Program-made: the position numbers and the translations under genes
Assembly: GCF_030272615.1 (NCBI RefSeq)
Contig: NC_081406.1
Location: 183,771,770-183,835,769, forward strand
DNA: 64,000 nt
Direction of reading: 5' to 3'
Source: Cryptomeria japonica
Taxonomy: Eukaryota; Streptophyta; Pinopsida; Cupressales; Cupressaceae
Part shown: positions 11,006-21,496 of the stretch, piece by piece
How positions within the stretch are numbered: the stretch's first letter is position 1
Layout of the letters: each line of letters begins with the position of its first letter
Notes under the pieces: generated by a model
What the model saw: only the letters and a program-made list of their open reading frames with translations
What the model was told of the DNA's origin: nothing
Databases searched by the model: none

Positions 11006-12680
11006 AAGGGTCAGGAGCGAAATTCTCTCTTGGCTTCAAAACTTGCATTCTTGGCAACCCAATTCCACTGTTAAGGCAATCCAAATGCCTTCTCATACCC
11101 ATGTCTAAGCTTAGTTTTGTCCAAAATTTGGAAGAAAAGATAGTTTTTAGGATTTTCGCTCTGAACCCTTTGGAAGGGTCAGGAGCGAAAATCTCTCTTA
11201 GGCTCAATTCCTTCATCTTTTCAACCTCAATCATCTTCAAAAGGCAAAAACACACCTCCTCACACCCATTCAAGCCATAAAAACCAAAAAGTTGTCTTGA
11301 CCTTGCAAGGAAAATAGGTGTTTTTAGGAATTTCGCTCTGGACCCTTGGGAAGGGTCAGGAGCGAAATTTCCTTTCTTGGCCAGAATCCTTCATTTTCTC
11401 AACTTCTAAACATGCCCAAGGATTTCAATATGTTCATTCTTCCTTTCATCATGTCTTGGACACCTCAATTTGACCAAACCAGGCAAGAAATGTCTCCTAT
11501 AGAGATTTTCGCTCTGGACCCTTTGGAAGGGTCAGGAGTGAATTTCTTAATTTAGGCTTATTCCACCATCATTTCAAGTTGAATTCACCTCTCAAGGGAA
11601 GAAGACACTACTCCTCTCTCATCCATGCCAAAAACTTGACCTTCTTCACTGCACAATAAGAGCTTTTTGAAATTTCGCTCTGGACCCTCTGGAAGGGTCA
11701 GGAGCGAAATTTTCCTTCTTGTCCAAAATTCTTCATTTTTGCGCGCTTCCAAATCTTCAAAGGTGACAAGAATGTTTAATCCTCCCTTCTAGACACCCTG
11801 CACATCAAAATTTAGCCAAAGTTAGGAAGAAATAAGCTTCAAGATGATTTTCGCTCTGGACCCTTTGGAAGGGTCAGGAGCGAAAGCTCCATTGTAGGCC
11901 AGATTGCTCAGTTTTCATATTTCAAACCACCTCATAAGGCAAAGTTAGGTCATTTTTCAAGCTAGGAACAAGGTTGCAAGTTTATCCAAGGCAAGAAATA
12001 GGGTTTAAGATGAATTTCGCTCTGGACCCTTTGGAAGGGTCAGGAGTGAAATTTTCATTTAGGCATCAATCTTGCTCTTCAAAATCCACCAACTCCTTCC
12101 CCAGGCAAGAACATATCAATTCACCTTCAAACATGCCCTACTTAGTCAAAAATGAGAAGAAAAAGGAGGTCTATAAGGATTTTCGCCCTGGAACCTTTGG
12201 AAGGGTCAGGAGCGAAATTGAGATTCCAGGCCAGGTCTTACCTTGGTTTGCTTCATTCTCCATCAAACTTGATCATATCAACTCCCTTTCTTCACTGACT
12301 TTGCTCAACTGACTCAGACTCGGAAACAAACAAGACTCTGACAAGAAAACCTTCAATCTAGACCCGACTTGACCTGAGACCTATTCACCTTGTTCCTTGA
12401 TCTAACCCACTTGACTCTCTTGAAAAGCATGCTTCATTATGGCAAACCTAAGGCTCCAGGCAGATGACTAACAACTCCCAAAAACAAGGCTAGACTCAGC
12501 TTGAAAGAAACCCTAAAACGAGCTCCAGAGATTAGCCCTAATCTAGCCAGCCCAGGCAAACCACTCACTCACTCAAAAACCTAGAAAGCAGAGAGAAAAA
12601 CAAGCAAAAGGAAAGCAAAACCTAAAGCAAAAAGAGGGGGTCCCCATTCTAATGGGGCGATGTGTGAAATGGTCACAACA
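11006..12680 (-). mobile_element. LTR D, right fragment with 5' terminus
   Basis: Continues LTR D after the LTR B insertion and ends GGTCACAACA at 12680, the minus-strand start of the LTR. The terminal palindrome is CCCCATTCTAATGGGG (12642-12657). Palindrome cores lie near 11163, 11340, 11516, 11682, 11858, 12024 and 12190 (spacing 166-177). Bases 12681-12685 (GTTTG) would be its target duplication; the partner is outside the window. Confidence 0.88.
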
Positions 12681-13289
12681 GTTTGGTACCTAGAGTTGCT
12701 TCTTCATTCGAAGAATATCCTTCCATTGCTCCCATCAAGTTATAGGTCAAAGTTACATTTTTCTTATTCAACCTTTGACATTGTTGAACAACCCACCACT
12801 TGGTATATTTCATGACTGGTCTCATTGGGATGGTCAAGTCTGCAGGATCTGGCTCTGACCACTTGATATGAGGAAGGGGTACATGCTCATCAAAGCCGGG
12901 CTGAGTATGTTCTCCGTCATCTTCCAGCTGATCGGGCACAAGGAAAGGTTCGGTCATTCTGATGAAATTGACTGACAGCTTGGAACACATTCTTTTTCTG
13001 ATATCAAATTCATCTTCCGCATTTGCCCAATAGTCTTCTATATCCACTATATGTTGAATTTTTCTTCCTTTGTTGATCTGATGTTATGGTGAGGGTCAAA
13101 ATTAGCTCTGGATTGGTAGAAGGTAAAAGGGTACTGTTGTCATTCTATGTCACCCTTGGTCCATCAGTGAGAACTGATCAGAGATATGTTCCATGGACCA
13201 ACGTGGCCCTAGTTGATCAGGGAGAGAAGAATCATGAAGTGTGAAGTGTTGCCTTGTCCGGAGGAGGTTCCTCCCTTGGCCTTTTTTAC

Positions 13290-13945
13290 TTCCTTGGAAC
13301 TTCGGAACCCCGAGGTTCCGAAGTTCTTTTCTCTTTGCCCCTGTCTCTTTCCTTCTTCCTTTTTTGGAACTCCAGAACCTCGAGGTTCCGAAGTTCTTTG
13401 CCTTAGCTGCTTTCTTTCCTGCTCCAGAACTTCGGAACCCCGAGGTTTCGAAGTTCCCTTCCTTCCCTTAGCTTTTCTCCATTTACTCCGGAACTTCGGA
13501 ACCCCGAGGTTCCGAATTTCTTTCCCTAGCTTAGTCCCTCCTCTCCTTAGCCTTTCTCTCTTTTCTCCAGAACTGCGGAACCCCGAGGTTCTGAGGTTCC
13601 TTGTCCCTTTTCTCCTTCCCTCTTCGGAACTCCGGAACCCTGAGGTTTTGAAGTTCCTAGCCTTCCTTTCCTTCGCCTCTTCTCTTAAGCTTCTCCTTTG
13701 CTCGGAACTCCGGAACCCCGAGGTTCCGAATTTCCCTCCTAGCCCTTCTTCCTTCTTTCTTCGGAACTCCGGAACCCTGAGGTTCCAAAGTTCCTCCCCC
13801 TTTTTGCCTTCTCTCTCTAGTTCCTTTTCTTCTCTTCTCCTCTCTATCCCAGAACTCTGGAACCTCGAGGTTTCGAAGTTCTTTCCTTAGCCTTTTTGAA
13901 GTTCTCCGGAACTCCGGAACTCCGAGGTTCCGAAGTTCCTTGCTC
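13290..13945. repeat. Ten-unit palindrome array in LTR H
   Basis: Units begin near 13296, 13366, 13426, 13490, 13569, 13626, 13704, 13763, 13851 and 13908. The best copies are near-perfect palindromes with arms GAACTTCGGAACC and GGTTCCGAAGTTC around a 4-base loop. Spacing is 57-88 bp with pyrimidine-rich spacers. Another short palindrome, CTTCGGGAGTCC/GAACTCCCGAAG, follows at about 13964-13987. The array lies in U3, upstream of the TATA box. Confidence 0.9.
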
Positions 13946-14325
13946 CTTCTCTTGTCTTCCTCACTTCGGGAGTCCGAACTCCCGAAGTCTCCAGGCTTCC
14001 TTCCGACTGGCGATACTTCCGGATCGCGTGATCGACACTCAAGGCTTTTAATGCTTTCGACAACTTGGTGACTTGTGCACTTTCTTTTGTGGAGCCACAA
14101 GGGTGCATTAAGTGTTTTTGGCAAGATTTCCATAAAGGGAGGTACGGGGACCATGCTGGGTGACTTATGTCATGTCTGACTTTTGAAGGTTTGTCAACCC
14201 ACCTTCCTCAAAATTGCCTTTGGAGGTATGGCTAGGTTGCTTGCATGTACAAGTCAAGTGCATGCACTTCCCTGCACTTCCAGATTGACATGCAGGGGTC
14301 ACGATCACCCTTGTATCCATTTTTT

Positions 14326-14335
14326 CTATATAAGG
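14326..14335 (+). promoter_or_regulatory. TATA box of LTR H
   Basis: CTATATAAGG lies about 390 bp downstream of the palindrome array and about 570 bp from the LTR end, the expected place for the LTR promoter. Confidence 0.55.
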
Positions 14336-17300
14336 CTGTTAAGCCTCATTGTAAAGGGTTCTCTCCCTGCTACCTTGAGCTTCCCTATGCTCTTTCTCTT
14401 CTCTTGAAGGCTTGTAACTATTTTTTGCATTTCTGCAATTGTAAGATTGGCTTTTGGCCTTATGATTAATTGAAAATCACCATTCTTGCCTCCTTCTAAC
14501 CTATGTATGTTGTGTATGCTCTCTTACCTTCATTATAGGTGTATGTCTTGTGACTTTTATCTCCATATATGCTGTGTTAACTTGTTTTCTAAGTGTGACT
14601 TGTGGGAATTCTTCTCCCCTCTTGACACTTAGCAAACTCTAACCTCCATACATGCGTTTGGGTCACTTATACAATTGAAGTTGTGCATCTCTTGGGTTTT
14701 TTAGTTGATTCCTTGTGCCATTTCGGTAGGGAGAGAAACAATCTCTTATCTTGGTGCATCACCTCTTTTATTTCAAGCATTCTCTCTTCCTTTTACCTCT
14801 GCAAATTGTTAGGATAGGCTTAGGAGTTAGTTTTGAAGTGTTGAGTTGGTTCAACACCTGCACCTAGGTTGAGAAGGAAGCCGGCCTTCTCCGGAGACTC
14901 AACCTCCTTGCGCAAAGTCCCACACTTCGGGGTTGTTTCCATGTTTCACAAGGTTGCTGAGTTGATAGCTCAGCAAGGGTGCAAGCTTTTGTGATAACAG
15001 GTACCACTGCATCTCTAGCCTGACACTTTCAGTTGTCTGTGCTGAACAAGATTCTTCCATATTTCCAATAAAGAATGGAAATGATACAACTGCCTTCTGC
15101 CTTGTTTTTTTGAAGCTCTGATATGTCTCTAATTGTCTGAGAACTTCTAGCAAGACCATCCTGTTGGTTGGGTAGATTGGCAATCGGTAAGGATGGCCAG
15201 TGAAACCTTGGATTCTGATATAGGCGAACTTTTGAAACTGGATAAACTAGGATCTGTACTTGCTGATTAAACTTTTTGATTCATGAGAAAGTCTGTTGTG
15301 AGTACCTCCTTGCAGCGTTCTGGTGATGTACATCAGGAATGCATCATGGGCTCAAAAACTTTTATCCTTAAGCTGTAGTTGAGGATAACAATCATATGAC
15401 TTGAACTCATACTCCCCACTCCCTACTATGCCCTTACAAATCAATTGAATATTTGTAGGTGGCTGCCAACAAATAAATTATTTAGGAATTCATGTGGAAT
15501 GTCTTTGTCCTTTCCAAGCTGACCAACTGCTCATGAAGATTGTCACTGATTATACGTGACCAGTTGAACAACTTGGTTCTTGCAATGATCTCGTCCATAA
15601 AATAATACATCCATGTTTGGAACAATTGACCTTTAGAGCTGCCCATTATTCGATTTAGCAGTAGGACGAGATCTCCATATTCTTCCTTGAAGAATGGACG
15701 TAGCAAATACTTAGGTATTTTTCCCTTAAGTTTCTTCTTCTCCAACCAAAACTTATTCACATTCGCAGCGCAGAGTTCGGATTGACTATCATAAACCTTT
15801 TGGGTTTGCTCCTTAGTCTCATAGGTGGTTTTACTGTGCTTTGGTATGCCAAAGGTCTCTTGGAGGGACAGTTCTGAAAGATTAGCCCTTCCATCTGGTG
15901 CAATAATTTCTCTTGACTGTGCTTTATAGTGCAAAGCACATTCGACTATCAATTTAGTACATTCCTTGGCTGGTGGAAATCCAAATGCCTGGACAATTCC
16001 ATTTTGCATCATCTTGCGAGCAATCGGTGTAGGAATGTGTCCATCATATCCATACATTTGTTTCTTGAATTCTTCCATATCAACATGCACGAGATCTGTG
16101 TTGGTGATATTCTTCCATTTTGACTTGATTTTAGATTCCTGTTGCACTCCGTTGTTGGCGAACTTCATTGTTATGTGCAAAACACATAAAACTTAACATT
16201 ATTTCCAGAATTTAATTCTGATTTTTAATTCTCCTTCCTAAAATTTTAATTTTCAGCCTGAAAAAGGGTTAAAATTTCGAAAAAAAAAACAAATTGAAAG
16301 TGAAGGGTTTGGCCAAGAAATTGATACAAATTAAGACAAAAGGGTGTGGAAATTTAGTCAAATTGAGGTTTTGAATACTCTTTATAACTGAAATTTGCCT
16401 TTGATTCTGAAAATCTGTCTAAAATCAAAGAAAGTTCTTGATTTCTTGACCTCTAACACTTAGAAATTTCCACTTCTGGACAATTCTTCTTCAAAAATCC
16501 AAAATTCATGAGCTTTGAGAGAAGAGCTCTCCAAAATTCTCAACCTGAATAATGAATTATGGAGTGAATGGGTTGAGAATTTATAGAATTTTGGATTCCT
16601 AAACTTTGAAGTTTTATTTTAATTTTTTTTATTGTTTTTTTTAAATTTTTAAATAATTTATTATTATTATTAGTTTTTTTTGTTTTTATCTTTCCAAAAT
16701 GGAAAGTTTTATTTCCTCTCTCAAAAAATTCGATTTTATCCAAGAATATTCTAGAACTTTCTAGAAATTTTGAATTTTGAAAATTTCTCTCTGTTGAAAA
16801 TAATAATTTTGAAAATTTTGGAAAATAAAATTATCTTCCAACTTGCTGGTTTGATTTCATGTGAATTGTGATCAGAATCTTATCCTCCTGGCATGGCAAA
16901 TTTGTCCTCAAATTTTAGGTCTCTAGTTAGGTATTTTCACATATTCCATTTATGTCTAAATAATTGGAATGGATTTGAACTTGTGTTTGACAAACTTGCA
17001 AGGATTTGTACAATTTCTTCATGTCTTAGGGTCTGAAAAATTCAGATAATTTTGTCTCAATCTTGACGTCTTGGATCTGATTTTGGAAGAACTTTTGGTT
17101 AATCATCTTTAGGTGAATCTTCATGTCTTGGTGAACATGGACAATCATGCATCTCTTTTGTCTTGGACTATTTTTCTTATACTTAGTGAATTTTGGGAAT
17201 TGTTGTGTTTGCTGTCCATGGTAAATTTCAGGATGAATCAATCAGTTTGTCTTTCTGTCACATCTTTTTGGCAAAGTTTATTCCATCTTTATGTGATGCT

Positions 17301-18841
17301 TTATTTGTCCAATCCTAGGCAGACTTGGATGGTGTCAAATTTTTATGGAAAAGTTTTCATGCTTATATGTCTTCCTCTTGACGTGGCGAAGTTCTCAATT
17401 TTTTGGACAAATTTTGGGCTTAGTTTCTTTGGACAAAATCTCTGGACATGTCTTATTCCTTAGCAAATTTTGGATGACTTTCTTCCTTGAATATGAAAGG
17501 GCGGAATTTCCACATCTTTGGACAGATTTTGGTTCATGCTTCATTTCAAACTTGGAAGGTTATCACATGTTTATCAGATATAAACAATCTTCCTCTTCCA
17601 AGGCGGGTTTGGAGATGATTAACAATTTCCTTGCTGATCATGATAGCAGCAATTGGACAATGTGAATTCAGATTACTTCCTTCTTGACAGGGCGGAGTTT
17701 ATTCTTCCTTAGGCAAGTCCTCTTTCAATTTGCTGTCTTGAATGATCTTGGATGAGCTTTTGATATGCATCTTCCTCCAATTTGAAAGATTTCTAAGAAG
17801 TCTATGTGTAGATTTAGATTCTTTCTCCCAAGGTAGATTCAAGGATGATTAATGGTGGAATCAGAATATTATTAGCAAACCTTTAGTCTGCTGTAAATGG
17901 CAAATTTGTTAAACCTCTTGACTGTCTCCTTCAAACCCTTAGATTTGCTTTATATGGCCAATCCTCCTAAAATCTAATCAGACTTTGGAGTGATTTTCAA
18001 GAAGAATTCGAACTTCTTTCTTGAATCTGCTTTATTCCTTCTTCTGGAGATGTTCAAGGTAGAATTTTCACCTTCGAACTGTTATCAATGGCGAATTTGA
18101 GGAAAATATTGAACTTATTTCCTTCAAACCCTTGATTTTGCTTTATTTCTCATCCAAATTCTTTTGAAAATTTGATAATCTAATTGGATTTTGGAGCTGC
18201 TTCCTTTGAAGAATTTGAATTTTTTTCTTCAAACCCTTGAATTTACTTTATCTCTGCAAGACTAATCTGATAATATGATCAGATTTTGGCATGAATCTGA
18301 TAATCTTTTAAGTTTTGAGCTGCCTATTCTGATCACTCTTAGTAATTTTCTTGAATTTGGCAAAGAGAAGTGATGGTAAAACCTTGTCTTTATAGCTTCT
18401 TGAGTTGCTTCTAGAATCTTTATTGTTTTATTCTATCTTTAGGAAATTTAAACTTCTTGCCTTTTTTCTAGAAGGAAGCTTGGAAGATTCCCAAAAATTA
18501 GAAAGTTTTATTGTTTTATCCTCCCTCTAAGAAGTTGGAATTATATCCTTAGAAGCTTCCATCATGTTTTAGAAAGTTTTATTTGTTTTAAATCTCCTAG
18601 AAACTCAAATTTGAAGAAGGCATGCCACAATTTTTTTTTTGACTTTAATTGTTTAAATGCCAAGTCATCATACTTGCCATCTTTAATTCTCTTGGAATGC
18701 CATGTCATCTTTTATTGCCAAGTCATCTTTTATTGCCAACTAGGAAATTTATATCATTTTTATTCTATGCCATCTTCAATGTCGCCTAAGTGGGCCCTAC
18801 ATTCTTTCTCAAGCTTTGGGGAATTTTGCACATCTTCCTTA

Positions 18842-18967
18842 TGCCATGTTTTTAAAGTGGACTTGGAAAGAATTTCTTGCTTGTGCCATGTTTTTAAAGT
18901 GGACTTGGAGATAATTTATTGCTTGTGCCATGTTTTTAAAGTGGACTTGGAAATAATTTCTTGCTTG
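18842..18967. repeat. 42-bp tandem triplication in LTR F
   Basis: Units start at 18842, 18884 and 18926, each beginning TGCCATGTTTTTAAAGTGGA, and differ at only a few bases. The near identity implies a recent or homogenised repeat. The length is a multiple of three, so an open frame crosses it, but nothing else supports coding. Confidence 0.92.
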
Positions 18968-19329
18968 TACATGAGGTGCACTTTGAAAATTGTCAGACAT
19001 TTTTGGTGCATGAATAAGCTTAACCTTAGGCAGGAGTTAAATGACCCTTGCCATGAGTTAGTTAACCCTTGGTAGGAGTTTAACACTTGTTGGACAATTT
19101 TTATTGGACAATTTTTTAATTGATCCTGCTCTAACTCCTTCCACATTTTAACTGATTGTCTGCCATTCTACCTTTGAACCTTGTTGAACTTGTCTGCCAT
19201 TTTTATTTCTTCAACCTGGACAAAATTTTCAATGTGCCATATTTGAACCCTTCAATAGTGTTCATGCTATGCTGAAACCTCGCTGGTTTATCTGAACAGA
19301 AACCCTAGTTAGGGTTTCTACCTTGCTTT

Positions 19330-19700
19330 TTGCACTTAGAAACCTCATTTCTGAAATCTGAGAACATGGGTACTGATTTTATAGCTGATCTTTTGGAACA
19401 AAACCCTTTTAGGGTTTGCATTCTTCTTTTTACCCTTGGAGACATAATTTTCAAAATCTGAGAACATGGGTAGGAATAATTTGGCATGAGGATCAAAACC
19501 CTAATCTCAAAAAAATAAATAAATTTCAAACCCTTGCTTTTTACACTTGGAAGCAAAATTTTTCGAATCTGAAGACATGGGCAAGATTAGAATGACCTAA
19601 AGAACAAAACCCTAATCTCAGAAACAAACAAAATTTTCAAAGCCCTTCTTTTTTATATTTAGAGGCGAGATTTTCAAATTCCGACAAAATGGGTAGTAAT
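19330..19700. repeat. About 107-bp tandem repeat with telobox-like words, 4 units
   Basis: Four diverged units share the pattern CTGAGAACATGGG followed later by AAAACCCTAA or a variant. The ATGGG words lie near 19368, 19468, 19578 and 19690 (spacing 100-112). AAACCCTAA-type words resemble plant telo-boxes, but no true telomere array is present. Confidence 0.7.
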
Positions 19701-20021
19701 AAAATAGCTCAAAGAACAAAACCTAGATGCCAGTTTCAAAAAAGCAGAAAAAACAAAAATTTCTAAAAATAGCAGGTTGTCAGAAATGACTCAAAGCAAT
19801 TGCGATTTTCGTCCTTCAAACCTTCTGAACACGTTGGCAGCGTTCAAATTCAATTCTGAGCATAAATTCTCAATCTGGCCTGGATGACCTCAAAACTCTA
19901 ACTCTAAACTCTCTCAAAATGAAGATTTATGAAAATGCAGAGCTAGGACAAAACCTAAAAAAAAGTGAAAACAGGGGGTCCCCATCTGCAATGGGGCGAT
20001 GTGTGAATTAGGTCACAATAG

Positions 20022-20195
20022 GACCTATTTGGGAGCTTAGGAAATGTAGGCACACCCACCTCAACCCGGGTTTCTAAATTAAGGTATATACTGGGGAAGG
20101 AGTTCAATGAGTTCCTTGAAGAGAAAGCTAGACAACATCAGATTGGCTACTGGCAAATAATACCAGACCTTAGCACAAGGAGATCAGAGACCTAA
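20022..20195 (+). CDS. Possible last exon of a host gene
   Basis: An open frame of 57 codons runs from GAC at 20022 to TAA at 20193-20195, immediately after an AG and an in-frame TAG (20019-20021). It includes the well-composed stretch GKEFNEFLEEKARQHQIGYW. AATAAA follows at 20452, as expected for a 3' UTR of about 250 nt. The upstream border coincides with the terminus of LTR F, so either the exon was cut by the LTR or the LTR landed at an intron end. I do not recognise the protein. Confidence 0.35.
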   Translation, partial: DLFGSLGNVGTPTSTRVSKLRYILGKEFNEFLEEKARQHQIGYWQIIPDLSTRRSET

Positions 20196-20451
20196 GAGGC
20201 GTCTGTTTGGGGGTTTCATGCCTCAAACTTCCTTCTTGGGGTGAGTTTACTTCATTGGGTGATTGTACTGCCATGTAATCAGAGGTCCTCCACAAGCTGT
20301 GATAGATCAGAACCTCTGGAGGTCAGGCTTAACCAGGTCAAAGAATACAAGATCTTCCATTATATTCTTACCAGTAGCAGTTAATTCTGTACATACATTG
20401 CTCAGATTTTTGATTCAATCTGGAACACAATTTTCTACATATATATTTGCA

Positions 20452-20457
20452 AATAAA
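20452..20457 (+). terminator. Candidate polyadenylation signal AATAAA
   Basis: A canonical AATAAA 256 nt after the stop codon of the possible exon at 20022-20195. By itself it is weak evidence. Confidence 0.25.
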
Positions 20458-21003
20458 GTTTGAACTGTTGTGCTTTATATGGAGTTGAAGTGACAATCAA
20501 ACAGTTATTTCTGTCAGTATAGGTGTGCAGATCTATGCTCTAATTTTTCATCTTTCAGACCTAATCTTGAATTCACCTTGTCAGATATTATCAGAGTAAC
20601 ATTTGAAATCCCAGGTACGTTACATGTGATCTGAAACATTGATGTTAAAAATCTCAAAACAGTTAAATCTGAAAACATTGAAGCAATACTTTGGACTGTG
20701 GAAATGTCATGACTGCTAAAAAAGGAAATGTTTGGCTACCTGTGAGTCAAATAAAGAAGACTGTTCCCTAACTTTTTGTATAAGGTAGCAACAACTGGAG
20801 GGGCTAGTAAGTATTAGGAGCTGGTTTACGATCCTCCGTTCGGAAAATTTGGACACGTATTAAATAATAAAGACTGTCTTAGTCAGTCATTTCAAAGTGA
20901 TTCATAATATTAGTTTTCACATGTTGCTATTATGACAATGAAGTTATCTACATACAACAATAGCACCAAAGATTGCCATAAACTCCGTAAGTCTACACTA
21001 CAC
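20458..21003. other. No recognised feature
   Basis: AT-rich sequence without a convincing ORF, repeat or element terminus. Confidence 0.5.
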
Positions 21004-21482
21004 TGTTAGAGTGATGCATCATAAAATCTAACTGAAGAAGAAATTGGCCTATCTTCTCATACATGCTCGTAGAGGTTTTATGAGACAATATAAGCCTTTC
21101 TTGAGACAACAAACATTTGAAGAGTGTTAAGAGTGTAAAACCTATCTTGTCAAGCTCCTTTGAGTTGTGGATACTTGTTATATACCATTGCGTTATGTGT
21201 AGTTTGCATGTGTAAATATTTACCTTGTATGTGTAACTTGCACTTATATTTATCAGCATCAAAGTTTTAATTGGTTGGTCAAACCACAAGTAACTTGCTG
21301 AGAGGCGTATAAATGGAGGCAATGCCTCACACCTTTTCACTCAATTTTCATCAATTTGTTCCATTTTATGTAGTGATATTATTCTTTTGGTGTCCCTTTA
21401 CACTGCCACATGTTGGTGTCGTCTCTTTGCTTATGGAGTTACATTATTTCTTCATCTATGGACCTGTCTCAATTATTTCTCA
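21004..21482 (+). mobile_element. Putative copia-like 5' LTR remnant
   Basis: A 479-bp segment starting TGTTAGAGTG and ending ATTTCTCA, with TATAAAT at 21308-21314. It is directly followed by TAGTATTAGAGC, two transitions from the initiator-Met tRNA primer site TGGTATCAGAGC. No matching 3' LTR was found, so the target duplication cannot be checked. LTR size and PBS spacing fit Ty1/copia; the Gag relic downstream agrees. Confidence 0.5.
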
Positions 21483-21496
21483 TAGTATTAGAGCTT
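21483..21496 (+). other. Degenerate tRNA-Met primer-binding site
   Basis: TAGTATTAGAGCTT, immediately after the LTR end, with G-to-A and C-to-T changes relative to the usual plant PBS. Confidence 0.45.

Larger units (their letters stand above)
13071..14904 (+). mobile_element. LTR H, solo LTR with GGAAC palindrome array
   Basis: It starts TGTTGATCTG and ends ACTCAACC (last base changed from the expected A). Perfect target duplications TCCTT lie at 13066-13070 and 14905-14909. It is 1834 bp, plus strand, with a TATA box at 14326. There is no coding region. The insertion interrupts the ORF at 12681-16180, whose frame is restored when the LTR and one TSD are ignored. It is unrelated in body sequence to LTRs A-E. 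Confidence 0.88.
12681..16180 (-). pseudogene. Broken ORF of unknown function, split by LTR H
   Basis: Protein-like reading frames run on the minus strand from 16180 to 15482 (232 codons), from 15183 to 14905, and from 13070 to 12681. The first contains words such as KWKNITNTDLVHVDMEEF, then a charged region and many aromatic residues. The last contains DIEDYWANAEDEFDIRKRM. When LTR H and one copy of its target site are removed, the second and third segments read on in the same frame. The stretch 15184-15481 has stops and shifts. The left end is cut by LTR D. I do not recognise a domain. Its setting among LTRs suggests a retroelement ORF, but a host pseudogene is possible. Confidence 0.6.
16169..20020 (-). 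mobile_element. LTR F, divergent relative of the A-E family
   Basis: On the minus strand it starts at 20020 with TATTGTGACC, followed by the terminal palindrome CCCCATCTGCAATGGGG (19980-19996). It appears to end at 16169 with TTGCACATAACA. The body has no CGCTC palindromes; instead it has an approximately 107-bp repeat (19330-19700), a 42-bp triplication (18842-18967) and long AT-rich stretches. A minus-strand TATA-like TCTATAAATTC lies at about 16577-16587. The flanks do not form a target duplication (TTCAT at 16164, GGACC at 20021), so the copy may be recombined or one border misplaced. Confidence 0.55.

Noticed and set aside
13213-13890. Long plus-strand open frame (225 codons) over the palindrome array
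   Set aside because: Composition is Pro/Ser/Phe/Leu-rich from the pyrimidine-rich repeat in LTR H; several frames and both strands are open there, so it is not evidence of a gene.
18611-19075. 154-codon frame with a 14-residue repeat
   Set aside because: Explained by the 42-bp triplication in LTR F; no independent coding evidence.
19300-19640. Interstitial telomere sequence
   Set aside because: AAACCCTAA words occur singly about every 107 bp, not as a TTTAGGG array; telo-box-like words in a repeat are a better description.
16164-20025. Target duplication for LTR F
   Set aside because: Flanking 5-mers TTCAT and GGACC do not match, so no duplication is claimed and the borders are given low confidence.
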